A DNA stretch of 64,000 nucleotides from MH13 sp040219355 (GCA_040219355.1 JAVJSN010000015.1:496001-560000), one strand, 5' to 3'. Positions 33,678 through 42,371 are shown, numbered from the stretch's first letter. Notes: a model not told the origin generated them from the sequence alone. Program-made: numbers and translations.

Positions 33678-34643
33678 ATGGACGCAATTGACGGCGAGGC
33701 GCTTTTGGCCCGCATGGGATCTGGCGTTGAGGCGCTACGCGGCAAGCTGCGGACCAATCAACCGCTGAAGGACTTCACCTGGTTTCGCGTTGGCGGACCA
33801 GCGGAACTTTATTTCGTGCCCGCCGATGTTGATGATTTGCAGACGTTCATGCGTCTGCTGCCCGAGGATGTGCCGGTGCATGTGATGGGCTTGGCGTCCA
33901 ACTCGCTGATCCGCGATGGTGGACTGAAAGGCGCTGTGATCCGCCTGACCATGCGCCCGTTCAATGATGGCAAAGCCGAAGTTGATAGCCCGCGCATTCG
34001 TGCGGGCACGGGAATGTCGGACCGTAAGCTTGCTGCCATCGCCCTGGAAGCGGGGCTTGGTGGGTTTCATTTCTATCACGGTATTCCAGGGTCGCTTGGT
34101 GGCGCGCTGCGCATGAATGCTGGTGCCAATGGTGTGGAAACCACCGAACGGGTTGTTTCGGTGGATGCGGTCAATCGGCAAGGTCAGCTGGTCACGCTCT
34201 CTCACGCCGATATGGGCTTCACCTATCGGCACACAGCCGCGGCGGATGACCTTATTTTTGTCTCCGCTCTCTATGAAGGCTATCCGGCTCCGCGCGAGGA
34301 GATCGAGGCGGCGATGGACGCGGTGCAGAGGCATCGCGAAGAGAATCAGCCGATCAAAGAGCGCACATCTGGCTCAACGTTTAAGAATCCGCACGGCGGA
34401 TCGGCCTGGAAGTGCGTTGACGCAGCTGGTTTGCGCGGATTTCAGGTCGGCGGGGCGCAGATGTCGCCCATGCACTGCAATTTCATGATCAACACCGGCA
34501 ATGCCACAGCCCATGATCTGGAGACGCTTGGCGAAACCGTACGAAAGCGGGTTTACGAGCATTCCGGCACTCTGCTGGAATGGGAGGTGAAACGCATGGG
34601 CTTGTTTACCAATGGACAGGCTGTGGAAACCTTTCGCCCCTGA
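33678..34643 (+). CDS. murB: UDP-N-acetylenolpyruvoylglucosamine reductase
   Basis: This FAD enzyme reduces UDP-GlcNAc-enolpyruvate to UDP-MurNAc with NADPH. The ~321-residue product has the FAD-domain motifs 'FTWFRVGGPAELYFVPADVDDL', 'VMGLASNSLIRDGGLKGAVIRL' and 'GIPGSLGGALRMNAGANGVETTERVVSVDAVN'. It also carries 'TSGSTFKNPHGGSAWKCVDAAGLRGFQVGGAQMSPMHCNFMINTGNATAHDL', which holds the catalytic serine region. Type II MurB features fit an alphaproteobacterium. ATG 33678 matches the usual N-terminus. GTG 33663, which overlaps the murC stop (GTGA), is an equally plausible coupled start five codons earlier. Confidence 0.96.
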   Translation: MDAIDGEALLARMGSGVEALRGKLRTNQPLKDFTWFRVGGPAELYFVPADVDDLQTFMRLLPEDVPVHVMGLASNSLIRDGGLKGAVIRLTMRPFNDGKAEVDSPRIRAGTGMSDRKLAAIALEAGLGGFHFYHGIPGSLGGALRMNAGANGVETTERVVSVDAVNRQGQLVTLSHADMGFTYRHTAAADDLIFVSALYEGYPAPREEIEAAMDAVQRHREENQPIKERTSGSTFKNPHGGSAWKCVDAAGLRGFQVGGAQMSPMHCNFMINTGNATAHDLETLGETVRKRVYEHSGTLLEWEVKRMGLFTNGQAVETFRP

Positions 34644-34693
34644 AACACCACGTGATCGCCAAAAATTCGTAAATCGTACGTTTCGATTTCCGG

Positions 34694-34708
34694 TTAAGGA
34701 TTTCTTAC
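34694..34708 (+). promoter_or_regulatory. Near-consensus CtrA box upstream of ddl-ftsQ-ftsA
   Basis: TTAA-GGATTTC-TTAC differs from the CtrA pattern TTAA-N7-TTAA at one base. It lies in the 135-bp murB-ddl gap, the largest break in the second half of the dcw train before ftsA. In Caulobacter a CtrA-dependent promoter serves ftsQA, so the position fits; the match itself is modest. Confidence 0.35.
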
Positions 34709-34778
34709 GATCTGCCTCATAGCTTGGCTCCTGGGAAGGTCCATTTTGGACTGATTAAACGGGACATGTGTGCACGCT

Positions 34779-35711
34779 ATGGCGGGCAAGGGAAAACACG
34801 TTGCAGTGCTCATGGGAGGCTGGTCGTCAGAACGACCTGTAAGCCTCGCTACAGGACAGCCTTGCGCCGACGCCTTAGAGCGCGCCGGATACACGGTCAC
34901 GCGTGTTGATGTGGACCGTTCCATCGCGCAGACCCTCCATGACCTCAAGCCCGATGTGGCCTTTAACGCGTTGCACGGTCCCTATGGGGAAGACGGCACC
35001 ATTCAAGGCTTGCTTGAGATTTTATCGATTCCCTACACGCATTCTGGTGTGATGTCCTCGGCGCTTGCGATGAACAAAGATCGCGCCAAGGTGGTCATGG
35101 CTGCTGCCGGTGTTCCGGTCGCCAAACATACGCTGACGACGCGTGAGCAGGCAGCCAAAGCCCATGTGATGGCGCCGCCCTATGTGATTAAACCGGTGGC
35201 TGAAGGCTCATCTTTCGGCGTTCTTATCGTCGCTGAAGACATGAAGCATCCACCGCAAGAACTTTTCCGCTCCGATTGGCCTTATGGCGATGATCTGATG
35301 GCCGAACGTTATGTTGCGGGCCGCGAACTGACCTGTGCCGTCATGGGCGATGTGGCGCTTGGCATCATCGATATCGTGCCGCAGGGCCAGACTTTTTACG
35401 ATTACGACGCAAAATATGCCGACGGCGGGTCGGTGCACATATTGCCTGCCGACATTCCTGCTGATGTTTACGCGCGGATCCAAAGCTATTCGCTGGCAGC
35501 CCATCAATCGCTCGGCTGCCGCGGCGTGACGCGCGCTGATTTTCGCTATGATGACCAACCTATGGGCACGGGAGAGTTGATCTGTCTTGAGGTCAACACA
35601 CAGCCAGGCATGACGCCAACATCGTTGGTGCCTGAAATTGCTGCCCATGCCGGCCATTCCTTCGAAGAGCTGGTGTCTTGGATGGTGGAGGACGCGTCAT
35701 GTCGGCGCTAA
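34779..35711 (+). CDS. ddl: D-alanine:D-alanine ligase
   Basis: Ddl makes the D-Ala-D-Ala dipeptide used by MurF. The 310-residue ATP-grasp protein shows 'KHVAVLMGGWSSERPVSLATGQPCADALERAGYTV', 'VAFNALHGPYGEDGTIQGLLEILSIPYTHSGVMSSALAMNKDRAK' and 'PPYVIKPVAEGSSFGV'. Further on come 'YVAGRELTCAVMG', 'GCRGVTRADFRYD' and 'CLEVNTQPGMTPTSLVPE', the last holding the Mg ligands. ATG 34779 gives the family N-terminus; GTG 34770 is an alternative with a slightly better placed GGGA site. The preceding 135-bp gap probably has its own promoter. The 3' end overlaps ftsQ by 13 bases. Confidence 0.97.
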   Translation: MAGKGKHVAVLMGGWSSERPVSLATGQPCADALERAGYTVTRVDVDRSIAQTLHDLKPDVAFNALHGPYGEDGTIQGLLEILSIPYTHSGVMSSALAMNKDRAKVVMAAAGVPVAKHTLTTREQAAKAHVMAPPYVIKPVAEGSSFGVLIVAEDMKHPPQELFRSDWPYGDDLMAERYVAGRELTCAVMGDVALGIIDIVPQGQTFYDYDAKYADGGSVHILPADIPADVYARIQSYSLAAHQSLGCRGVTRADFRYDDQPMGTGELICLEVNTQPGMTPTSLVPEIAAHAGHSFEELVSWMVEDASCRR

Positions 35712-36583
35712 ACCGCCTTTTCCGCTTCACACGCACCCAGCGTATGTGCGCCGCTGCGGCCTACCGGGTCATCGTGTCTGCCCTGCAATCGGTTCGCCAT
35801 CCCAATGCGCTGTTGTCTAGCTTGGTGGTGTTGCCCGTTCTGGTGGTGGGTTTCTCCTTTGGCGAACGCACAGCCGAAGCCCGCGAGACTGCTGGCCAAT
35901 CGTTGGCCTATTTGGCGGCCAATGCTGGCTTCGGCGTTGACGCCATCAGGATTGAAGGGTTGCGCGACACCCGCGAGGGCGATGTGCTCGACTACCTTGC
36001 CGTAACACCGACAACGTCGGTGCTTGGTTTTGACATCGATGCGGCGCGTGACCGCGTGTTGGCTCTGCCATGGGTAAAAGAAGCCTCGGTACGCAGGGTT
36101 TATCCTGACCAGCTGATGGTTGAGATTGAAGAGCATGCACCGTTTGCGCGCATGTTACAGCGCGGCCGCGTCCATCTGGTGACGGTGGAAGGCGAAGAAA
36201 TCACCGACGAAATTTCCGATGTGCATGCTGGCCTGCCGCTTGTTGTGGGTGAGGGTGCACCTGGCCAAGCGACGGCGTTTTTTGCCCATCTGGCCGATCG
36301 TCCTCATGTTCTTGATAGCGTGGTTGCGTTGGAGCGCGTCGGCGACCGACGCTGGACGTTGCATATGCGTGAAGACGTGCAGGTGCATCTGCCTGAAACA
36401 GGCGTGGATGCGGCTTTGCTTCGTCTGGAAGAGATGATGCGTCGTGAAGCCGTGCTTGAACGCGCGATTGCAGTGATTGATCTGCGCTTGCCCGAGCAAT
36501 TGGTCGTGCAACTCACCGATGCCGCCGTTGAAGCGATGGCAGAAGATGCAGAAGGCCTGACAGCCGTGCGGGGAGGAGCCTGA
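35699..36583 (+). CDS. ftsQ: Cell division protein FtsQ
   Basis: FtsQ is a bitopic membrane protein that recruits FtsL/FtsB to the divisome. The 294-residue product has a cytoplasmic basic N-terminus, one membrane helix (about 38-56), then the POTRA domain: 'FGVDAIRIEGLRDTREGDVLDYLAVTPTTSVLGFDIDAARDRVLALPWVKEASVRRVYPDQLMVEIEEHAPFA'. The FtsQ beta domain follows. ATG 35699 has GGAGG seven bases upstream. It overlaps ddl by 13 bases and its TGA shares one base with the ftsA ATG. Confidence 0.95.
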   Translation: MSALNRLFRFTRTQRMCAAAAYRVIVSALQSVRHPNALLSSLVVLPVLVVGFSFGERTAEARETAGQSLAYLAANAGFGVDAIRIEGLRDTREGDVLDYLAVTPTTSVLGFDIDAARDRVLALPWVKEASVRRVYPDQLMVEIEEHAPFARMLQRGRVHLVTVEGEEITDEISDVHAGLPLVVGEGAPGQATAFFAHLADRPHVLDSVVALERVGDRRWTLHMREDVQVHLPETGVDAALLRLEEMMRREAVLERAIAVIDLRLPEQLVVQLTDAAVEAMAEDAEGLTAVRGGA

Positions 36584-37920
36584 TGACGACCTCCCGACGC
36601 CGCCCGCTTGATTTCTATGGGCCCAATCCTCTGCCTCAGCGCAAGTCCGTCACCATTTGCGTGCTTGATGTCGGCACGGCCAAAACCAGCTGCATCATTG
36701 CTCGACTGAAGCCGTGTGAAAGCTCCGGCGCGCATCGCAGCCGCACGCACACTGTTGATGTGCTTGGGTTCGGCTACTATCGCAGCCAAGGCCTGAAATC
36801 GGGCTATGTGATTGATCTTGAGCGCGCCGAGCATTCCATTCGCCAGGCTGTGCATCAGGCTGAGCGCATGGGTGATCTGACCGTTGATGCGGTGATTGCC
36901 TCACTCACCTGCGGTCGTATTACCTCGGAAACATTGTCGGCCACGGTGGCTCTTGATGGCCATGCCGTCACTGAGCGCGACATCGCCAAAGTTCTGAAAG
37001 CTGGTAGCGATCACGCCATCGCGCCGGGCCGCTCGATCTTGCACTCCATGCCTATTGGTTTTGCGCTGGATGGTGATCGTGGCATTGCCGATCCATGCGG
37101 TATGTTTGGGTCTGGCCTGGGCGTTGATATGCACTTGGTGACGGCTGATGTCGGACCGCTTCGCAACCTTGAGCAATGCATCAACGCCTCACATTTGGAG
37201 GTGGAAGGCTATGTCACGTCCGCTCAGGCGTCAGGGCTTGCAGTGCTGGCTGACGATGAGATGGATCTTGGCACCGTTGTGATCGACATGGGTGCAGGCA
37301 CCACATCCATCGGCGTTTTCTATGACGGCGAGTTTGTGCACGCCGATGTGGTGCCGGTTGGCGGCCATCACATCACGATGGATTTGGCGCGTGGTCTTTC
37401 CACCCGCGTGGATGAAGCGGAACGTTTGAAAACTCTGCATGGCTCTGCATTGCCAAGCCCAGCGGATGATCGCGATATGCTGACGATCCCACCGGTCAGC
37501 GAAGATGGACATGAAGGTGGTCATCAGGTGCCCCGTGGTGCGCTGACCCGCATCATTCGTCCGCGTCTTGAAGAAACGCTGGAAATGACGCGCGACCGTT
37601 TGGCAGCGTCCGGTTTTGCCGGGCTTGCCTCCAAGCGCCTGGTGATCACCGGGGGTGCCAGCCAGATGAGCGGTGTCTTGGAACTCTCTCGCCGACTTCT
37701 TTCGCGCAATGTGCGCTTGGGTCGCCCGTTTGGCCTTTCGGGTCTGCCTGAAGCTGGAACTGGGCCTGCCTTTGCGGCGGCCACCGGTCTGCTGATTTAT
37801 CCTCAATGCGTGCGCATGGTGCCGCGCGACCACATCGCATCTCACAGCTTTGCCGGTCAGTCGACTGGTACAGGCGGCTATTTTGGGAGGGTGAGCCAAT
37901 GGCTGCGAAGCTCTCTTTAA
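36583..37920 (+). CDS. ftsA: Cell division protein FtsA
   Basis: This actin-like ATPase tethers FtsZ to the membrane. The 445-residue product has the phosphate-1 loop 'TICVLDVGTAKTSCIIARL', the 1C-domain region 'LTVDAVIASLTCGRITSETLSATVALDGHAVTERDI', phosphate-2 'GTVVIDMGAGTTSIGVFYDGEF' and 'LVITGGASQMSGVLELSRRLL' near the adenosine site. A C-terminal amphipathic helix ends 'YFGRVSQWLRSSL', which is the membrane-targeting segment. It overlaps ftsQ by one base (TGATG). An unusual 304-base repeat-rich gap separates it from ftsZ. Confidence 0.97.
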   Translation: MTTSRRRPLDFYGPNPLPQRKSVTICVLDVGTAKTSCIIARLKPCESSGAHRSRTHTVDVLGFGYYRSQGLKSGYVIDLERAEHSIRQAVHQAERMGDLTVDAVIASLTCGRITSETLSATVALDGHAVTERDIAKVLKAGSDHAIAPGRSILHSMPIGFALDGDRGIADPCGMFGSGLGVDMHLVTADVGPLRNLEQCINASHLEVEGYVTSAQASGLAVLADDEMDLGTVVIDMGAGTTSIGVFYDGEFVHADVVPVGGHHITMDLARGLSTRVDEAERLKTLHGSALPSPADDRDMLTIPPVSEDGHEGGHQVPRGALTRIIRPRLEETLEMTRDRLAASGFAGLASKRLVITGGASQMSGVLELSRRLLSRNVRLGRPFGLSGLPEAGTGPAFAAATGLLIYPQCVRMVPRDHIASHSFAGQSTGTGGYFGRVSQWLRSSL

Positions 37921-37952
37921 ATTTGGCTCGGTCGCTCTGTGCCGCTGGCTCA

Positions 37953-38073
37953 ACCGCTCCGTCGCGACTTTTTATACCTGTTCGCCGAACGCTCCGTTCT
38001 TTCAGAACGACCGCTCCGTCGCGAAAATTCCTGGCCCTGCGTGGTCGTTCCGAAGGAACGGAACGGCAGGGCC
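37953..38073 (+). repeat. Hairpin and direct-repeat cluster between ftsA and ftsZ
   Basis: The 304-base ftsA-ftsZ gap (37921-38224) contains the 15-bp direct repeat ACCGCTCCGTCGCGA at 37953-37967 and 38010-38024. It also contains a small hairpin CGTTCT-TTC-AGAACG at 37995-38009 and a larger nested one. In the nested one GGCCCTGC (38033-38040) pairs with GCAGGGCC (38066-38073) and encloses CGTTCC-GAA-GGAACG (38046-38060). No frame across it looks like a protein. It may be a dispersed palindromic element or an mRNA processing/attenuation site setting FtsA:FtsZ ratios. The rest of the gap holds the ftsZ ribosome site (GAGAGAGGG) and no clear gene. Confidence 0.65.
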
Positions 38074-38224
38074 CACATAAAAGTCCCGTCCCCAACCCCA
38101 CCGGCGTGTTCTGTGTGTCCCGCACAAACGCTTTTCGTAACCCCACCCGTCACGAAGTGACGACCATGGCTCCACAAGACTTCCCATTGTGCGCCGCGTT
38201 CCAGGAAGAATGAGAGAGGGTCCT

Positions 38225-39991
38225 ATGCCTATCCAGTTGGAAGCTCCCGATATCCACGAGTTGAAACCTAAGATCGTCGTCTTTGGCTGCGGCGGTGCGG
38301 GCGGCAATGCCGTCAACAACATGATCGAATCCGGCCTTGAAGGCGTGGATTTCATCGTTGCCAACACCGATGCCCAGGCATTGACCAACTCCAAGGCGCC
38401 ACGCGTCGTCCAAATGGGCGTAGCGGTGACCGAGGGTCTTGGTGCCGGTGCACAGCCAGAAATTGGCCGTGCGGCGGCTGAAGAGGTGATCGATGAAATT
38501 TCTGATCATCTGTCTGGCGCACACATGGCGTTTATTACCGCCGGTATGGGCGGTGGCACCGGAACTGGTGCGGCACCTGTCGTGGCGCGCCTTGCTCGCG
38601 AGATGGGTATTCTCACCGTTGGTGTGGTCACCAAGCCGTTCCACTTTGAAGGCCGTCAGCGCATGCGCATTGCTGACAGCGGCATTGATGAGCTGCACAA
38701 GGAAGTGGATACGCTGATTTGTATCCCCAACCAGAACCTGTTCCGCATCGCCAACGAGAACACCACGTTCGCCGATGCGTTTGCGATGGCCGACCAGGTG
38801 CTGTTCTCAGGCGTTGCCTGCATCACCGATTTGATGGTCAAAGACGGCCTGATCAACCTTGATTTTGCCGACGTTCGTTCGATCATGCGCGGCATGGGCA
38901 AGGCGATGATGGGCACCGGCGAAGCTTCCGGCGATAAGCGTGCGTTGCAGGCGGCTGAAGCGGCCATTGCCAACCCGTTGCTTGACGATGTGTCGATGCT
39001 CGGTGCCAAAGGTCTGTTGATCTCGATCACCGGCGGCAATGATATGCGCCTGTTCGAAGTGGATGAGGCGGCAACGCGCATTCGCGAAGAGGTCGATCAG
39101 GATGCGTTGATCATTCTTGGCGCAACGTTCGATGAGTCTCTGGAAGGCATGATCCGCGTATCGGTGGTTGCCACCGGTGTGGACGATGAGCTGGCAGCGC
39201 AAAACATTGCACAAGGCGCTGCGACCAGCGTGCCGACCGTTGGGCGTCCGATTGTGCAGCCTGCGCCGCGGGTTGAGGAGCCTGCCCCATCGTACGAGCC
39301 GGCACCACAGACTGCTCAGGCAGCTGTTTCTCAAGCCACGGGTGCAGCGGTTGCAGAATCACCAGCAGAACGTATCGACCGTATCGAACGTGAGCTGGCG
39401 CTTCCTGCGGACAGCCACAACGCACCAGCACAGGAGGCCGCGGTGTCGATCGCCCCTTTCAGCCCTGTGCCTGAGCTTTTTGACGAGGAGGCCTTGGCCG
39501 ACGAAATCATGGCTGAGGCGATGGCTGAAGAGGCTGGGGCCCCCCAGCGCCCTGCCGGTATGGGGCCTGCTGCACCGCGCGCTCGGGTCAATGCTCCGCG
39601 TATGCCGAGCGTTGAGGAGTTCCCGACCATTGCCCAGGACCAGTTGCGGGCAAAAGCTGCCGCTGCGGCTGAAGAGGGCGATAAAGGTGCTCTGGGTCTG
39701 CTGCGAAAGCTGGCTCATGTCGGCATGCCAAAGCGTGAGGATGAAGCGCCAGCACCGCAGATCCAGCCACAAGCTGCTCCTGTACCTGCCCAGCGTGCGC
39801 CTTTGCAACGCCCGGCGGCAACGCAGCCACAGGCTTCTGCGCCGCATCCTGCCACAGCACGGCCACAAAGTGCGCCACAGGCCAGTCATGACGGCTTGGG
39901 TCGTCAGAGCGCAGCGCCAGCTGCACCGAATCGAGCTTCTGAGGATGACGCTATGGACATCCCGGCCTTCCTTCGCAGGAAGAGCGGATAG
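38225..39991 (+). CDS. ftsZ: Cell division protein FtsZ
   Basis: FtsZ is the tubulin-like GTPase that forms the division ring. The 588-residue product begins 'MPIQLEAPDIHELKPKIVVFGCGGAGGNAV' and carries the tubulin signature GGGTGTG at residues 109-115, followed by the T7 region 'LINLDFADVRSIM'. The polymerising core ends near residue 320. It is followed by a long Ala/Pro/Gln-rich disordered linker typical of alphaproteobacteria and the C-terminal peptide 'DIPAFLRRKSG' that binds FtsA and other partners. ATG 38225 is preceded by GAGAGAGGG. A terminator follows at 40024-40051. Confidence 0.98.
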   Translation: MPIQLEAPDIHELKPKIVVFGCGGAGGNAVNNMIESGLEGVDFIVANTDAQALTNSKAPRVVQMGVAVTEGLGAGAQPEIGRAAAEEVIDEISDHLSGAHMAFITAGMGGGTGTGAAPVVARLAREMGILTVGVVTKPFHFEGRQRMRIADSGIDELHKEVDTLICIPNQNLFRIANENTTFADAFAMADQVLFSGVACITDLMVKDGLINLDFADVRSIMRGMGKAMMGTGEASGDKRALQAAEAAIANPLLDDVSMLGAKGLLISITGGNDMRLFEVDEAATRIREEVDQDALIILGATFDESLEGMIRVSVVATGVDDELAAQNIAQGAATSVPTVGRPIVQPAPRVEEPAPSYEPAPQTAQAAVSQATGAAVAESPAERIDRIERELALPADSHNAPAQEAAVSIAPFSPVPELFDEEALADEIMAEAMAEEAGAPQRPAGMGPAAPRARVNAPRMPSVEEFPTIAQDQLRAKAAAAAEEGDKGALGLLRKLAHVGMPKREDEAPAPQIQPQAAPVPAQRAPLQRPAATQPQASAPHPATARPQSAPQASHDGLGRQSAAPAAPNRASEDDAMDIPAFLRRKSG

Positions 39992-40023
39992 CTCACGCGC
40001 TGGTAACAGTTGGAAACAATTCA

Positions 40024-40051
40024 GCCGGGCATGGTGACGTGCCCGGCTTTT
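40024..40051 (+). terminator. Rho-independent terminator after ftsZ
   Basis: GCCGGGCA (40024-40031) pairs with TGCCCGGC (40040-40047) around an eight-base loop, followed by TTTT. It lies 32 bases after the ftsZ stop and marks the end of the dcw transcription unit. The 326-base gap to lpxC therefore holds a separate promoter. Confidence 0.85.
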
Positions 40052-40091
40052 GCGTTAACAAAAAGCTAATGGTTTTCAGAGGTTTATAGAA

Positions 40092-40117
40092 GTTACACTT
40101 GATGCAAATTGTGTAAC
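40092..40117. promoter_or_regulatory. Inverted repeat GTTACAC-N12-GTGTAAC in the lpxC upstream region
   Basis: Perfect seven-base arms at 40092-40098 and 40111-40117 flank a 12-base AT-rich spacer. This could be an operator for a dimeric regulator or part of a transcript hairpin. No specific regulator is recognised. It lies about 200 bases ahead of lpxC, after the ftsZ terminator. Confidence 0.4.
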
Positions 40118-40256
40118 ACACAGAAAGAAAGCGTGATTTTTGCCGCACGCTCTGCCCATGTAGGTTACAGCCAAGTGCCAAGGGGTATTGCAGCGCCTTC
40201 GCTTGAGTTTGCGAACCGCTTCACGCTACTTAAGTTTTGAGTAGCCGCCACTTTGG

Positions 40257-40271
40257 TTAATGTTGGGTTAA
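40257..40271 (+). promoter_or_regulatory. CtrA box (TTAA-N7-TTAA) upstream of lpxC
   Basis: TTAA at 40257-40260 and TTAA at 40268-40271 are separated by exactly seven bases (TGTTGGG). This is a full match to the core CtrA recognition pattern (TTAA-N7-TTAA) of alphaproteobacteria. It lies 46 bases ahead of the lpxC start, a distance that suits promoter control. Confidence 0.55.
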
Positions 40272-40317
40272 GAGTGTGTCGGTCGATTGTGCCGATTTTG
40301 GGACCGCTGGGGGCCAC

Positions 40318-41283
40318 ATGGTTTTTCGTTCTGGGTATCAGGGTACAGTCGGCGAAAGCATTTCCCTTTCCGGCATAGGCGTCCACAGCGGCCAAGCCGC
40401 CACGATGACCATCCATCCCAGCGACGAAGACACCGGTATAATCTTTCTGCGGACCAATTTGCCTGGCTCTCGCGACATTGAGATCAAAGCTGATTGGTCG
40501 GCCATTTCTGCTACCGCGCTGTGCACCGTTCTTGGCGACCCAAAGGGTGCGTTCGTTTCCACCGTTGAACATGCTTTGGCAGCGCTGCGCGCGCTGGGCG
40601 TCGACAATGCTCTCATTGAAGTGGACGGTCCAGAAGTGCCGATCATGGATGGGTCATCGGCCGCGTTTGTTGATGCGATCGACAGCGTTGGCGTTGTGCA
40701 GCAGTCCAAGCGTCGCAAGGTACTGCGTATCTTGAAGCCGGTTCGCGTTGAGGCAGGCGATGCCTTTGGTGAGCTTCGCCCACACGCTGGATCACGCTTT
40801 GAGGTTAGCATCGACTATGACCATTGTTCGATTGGTCACCAGTCCATGGAGTTTGACCTTACCTCTGACGGGTTCCGCGATGATATTTCCCGCGCCCGCA
40901 CGTTCGGTTTCCTGAAAGATGTTGAGCATCTTTGGGCCAACAATTTTGCTCTTGGCTCGTCTCTGGAAAACGCCGTTGTTCTTGGCGACGACGATATCGT
41001 GAATCCAGAAGGCCCACGCTGGTCTGACGAATTTGTTCGCCATAAAATCCTTGATTCCATCGGTGATCTGGCGCTGGCCGGCCTGCCAATCGAGGGCTGC
41101 TACCGGTCTCACAAGGGTGGCCACAAGCTGAACTTCACCATGATGCAGGCATTGTTCGCCGATCCGACAGCCTATGAGATTGTTGACGGGCGCCAAACAG
41201 CTGAGCGCGTACGCCGTGAACGCGCTGCCGATGAGGTGAATGTGCGTTTGGAAGCTGCGGCACTGCTGCCTGAAACGAACTAA
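40318..41283 (+). CDS. lpxC: UDP-3-O-acyl-N-acetylglucosamine deacetylase
   Basis: This zinc enzyme catalyses the committed step of lipid A synthesis. The 321-residue product has 'SLSGIGVHSGQAATMTIHP', zinc ligand His85 in 'VSTVEHALAAL', 'IMDGSSAAFVDAI', the second and third ligands His242 and Asp246 in 'RHKILDSIGD', and the catalytic histidine loop 'YRSHKGGHKLNF'. ATG 40318 follows a G-rich ribosome site and gives the usual length; GTG 40276 would add 14 unconserved residues. A CtrA box lies 46 bases upstream. It sits just after ftsZ, as in many Gram-negative bacteria. Confidence 0.97.
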   Translation: MVFRSGYQGTVGESISLSGIGVHSGQAATMTIHPSDEDTGIIFLRTNLPGSRDIEIKADWSAISATALCTVLGDPKGAFVSTVEHALAALRALGVDNALIEVDGPEVPIMDGSSAAFVDAIDSVGVVQQSKRRKVLRILKPVRVEAGDAFGELRPHAGSRFEVSIDYDHCSIGHQSMEFDLTSDGFRDDISRARTFGFLKDVEHLWANNFALGSSLENAVVLGDDDIVNPEGPRWSDEFVRHKILDSIGDLALAGLPIEGCYRSHKGGHKLNFTMMQALFADPTAYEIVDGRQTAERVRRERAADEVNVRLEAAALLPETN

Positions 41284-41507
41284 CTTTCGACACCACACCA
41301 TACGTTGCCTATGCACTTGGCACTGCGATGCGGCGCTGCCCTAGTTTCGCCACGACGCAGTGATGCGGGTTTACCGCGTTGAACACTCGTTTGTGTGAAT
41401 TGCATGTTCGGGGTAGGGCGCTCGCCATTGCTATGGTATGGCGGCACGTCATTGCCAGATGGATCCGCTCCACTGGCCCTTTGGAAGACCGTTTGCGTTT
41501 GGGTATC

Positions 41508-42371
41508 ATGATCTTCAAGTTTGCTCATCTCCTCCCGAAATCTGCACGTTTGGGTGCTCTGGTTGGCATCGCTGCTCTGGCGTTGGCCGGATGCGCTTCA
41601 ACCGAAGCCGATGATTTCGCCGATTTCGTTGACGACACGCGCCCACCGGCGGTGATGTTCAATGAAGCCTTGGCAACGATGGAGCGTGGCGACTACCGCG
41701 CTGCTGCTGATCAGTTTGATGAACTCGAACAGGTTCACCCGTATTCGGAATATGCCAAACGCTCGCTTGTCTTGGGCGCCTTCTCGCATTTCTCGTCAGG
41801 TCGCTATCCAGAAGCTGTGAATGCTGGTCGTCGCTACGTGACGCTGCACCCAAGCGGCGAAGATGCGGCCTATGCGCAGTTCATCGTGGCGCAGTCCTAT
41901 TACAACCAAATTCCCGATGTAAACCGCGACCAAGAGCAGACGGCGCGTGCGATCAACGCATTTCGTGATTTGATACGACGCTATCCGGACTCTGAATATG
42001 TTGGTCCGGCGCAGGAACAGATTCGCTTTGCCAATGATCAGCTTGCTGGCGCGGAAATGCGTGTTGGCCGCTATTATCTCGATCGGCGTAACTATGTGGC
42101 CTCGATCAACCGCTTCCGTGTTGTGGTTGAAGAGTATCAAACTACGCGCCACGTGGAAGAAGCGTTACACCGCGTTGTTGAAAACTACCTGTCGATGGGT
42201 GTTGTGGACGAGGCGCAAACGGCAGCTGCTGTGCTTGGCCACAACTTCCCAGACTCCGAATGGTATGAGCGCTCCTACCGGCTGCTTCAGTCGGGTGGCT
42301 TGGAGCCGCAGGAAAACTCTGGTTCATGGATCAGCCGTGCCTTTGATGGGTTTACTGGGCTGGGTTCCTGA
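41508..42371 (+). CDS. bamD: Outer membrane assembly lipoprotein BamD
   Basis: BamD is the essential lipoprotein partner of BamA in inserting outer-membrane beta-barrels. The 287-residue product has a lipoprotein signal peptide with lipobox Leu-Ala-Gly-Cys, Cys29 being the lipidated residue. TPR-like repeats follow: 'MFNEALATMERGDYRAAADQFDELEQVHPYSEYAKRSLVL', 'SSGRYPEAVNAGRRYVTLHP' and 'ARAINAFRDLIRRYPDSEYV'. ATG 41508 is the start that places the signal peptide at the N-terminus; longer in-frame starts reach back into the 224-base lpxC-bamD gap, in which I see no other gene. Confidence 0.95.
   Translation: MIFKFAHLLPKSARLGALVGIAALALAGCASTEADDFADFVDDTRPPAVMFNEALATMERGDYRAAADQFDELEQVHPYSEYAKRSLVLGAFSHFSSGRYPEAVNAGRRYVTLHPSGEDAAYAQFIVAQSYYNQIPDVNRDQEQTARAINAFRDLIRRYPDSEYVGPAQEQIRFANDQLAGAEMRVGRYYLDRRNYVASINRFRVVVEEYQTTRHVEEALHRVVENYLSMGVVDEAQTAAAVLGHNFPDSEWYERSYRLLQSGGLEPQENSGSWISRAFDGFTGLGS

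Noticed and set aside
37806..38213. Plus-strand frame crossing the ftsA end and the ftsA-ftsZ gap
   Set aside because: Its sequence follows the direct repeats and hairpins and has no domain pattern, so it is more likely a by-product of the repeat element.
41379..41507. N-terminal extension of bamD
   Set aside because: It would bury the lipoprotein signal peptide 43 residues inside the protein, which is incompatible with lipidation.
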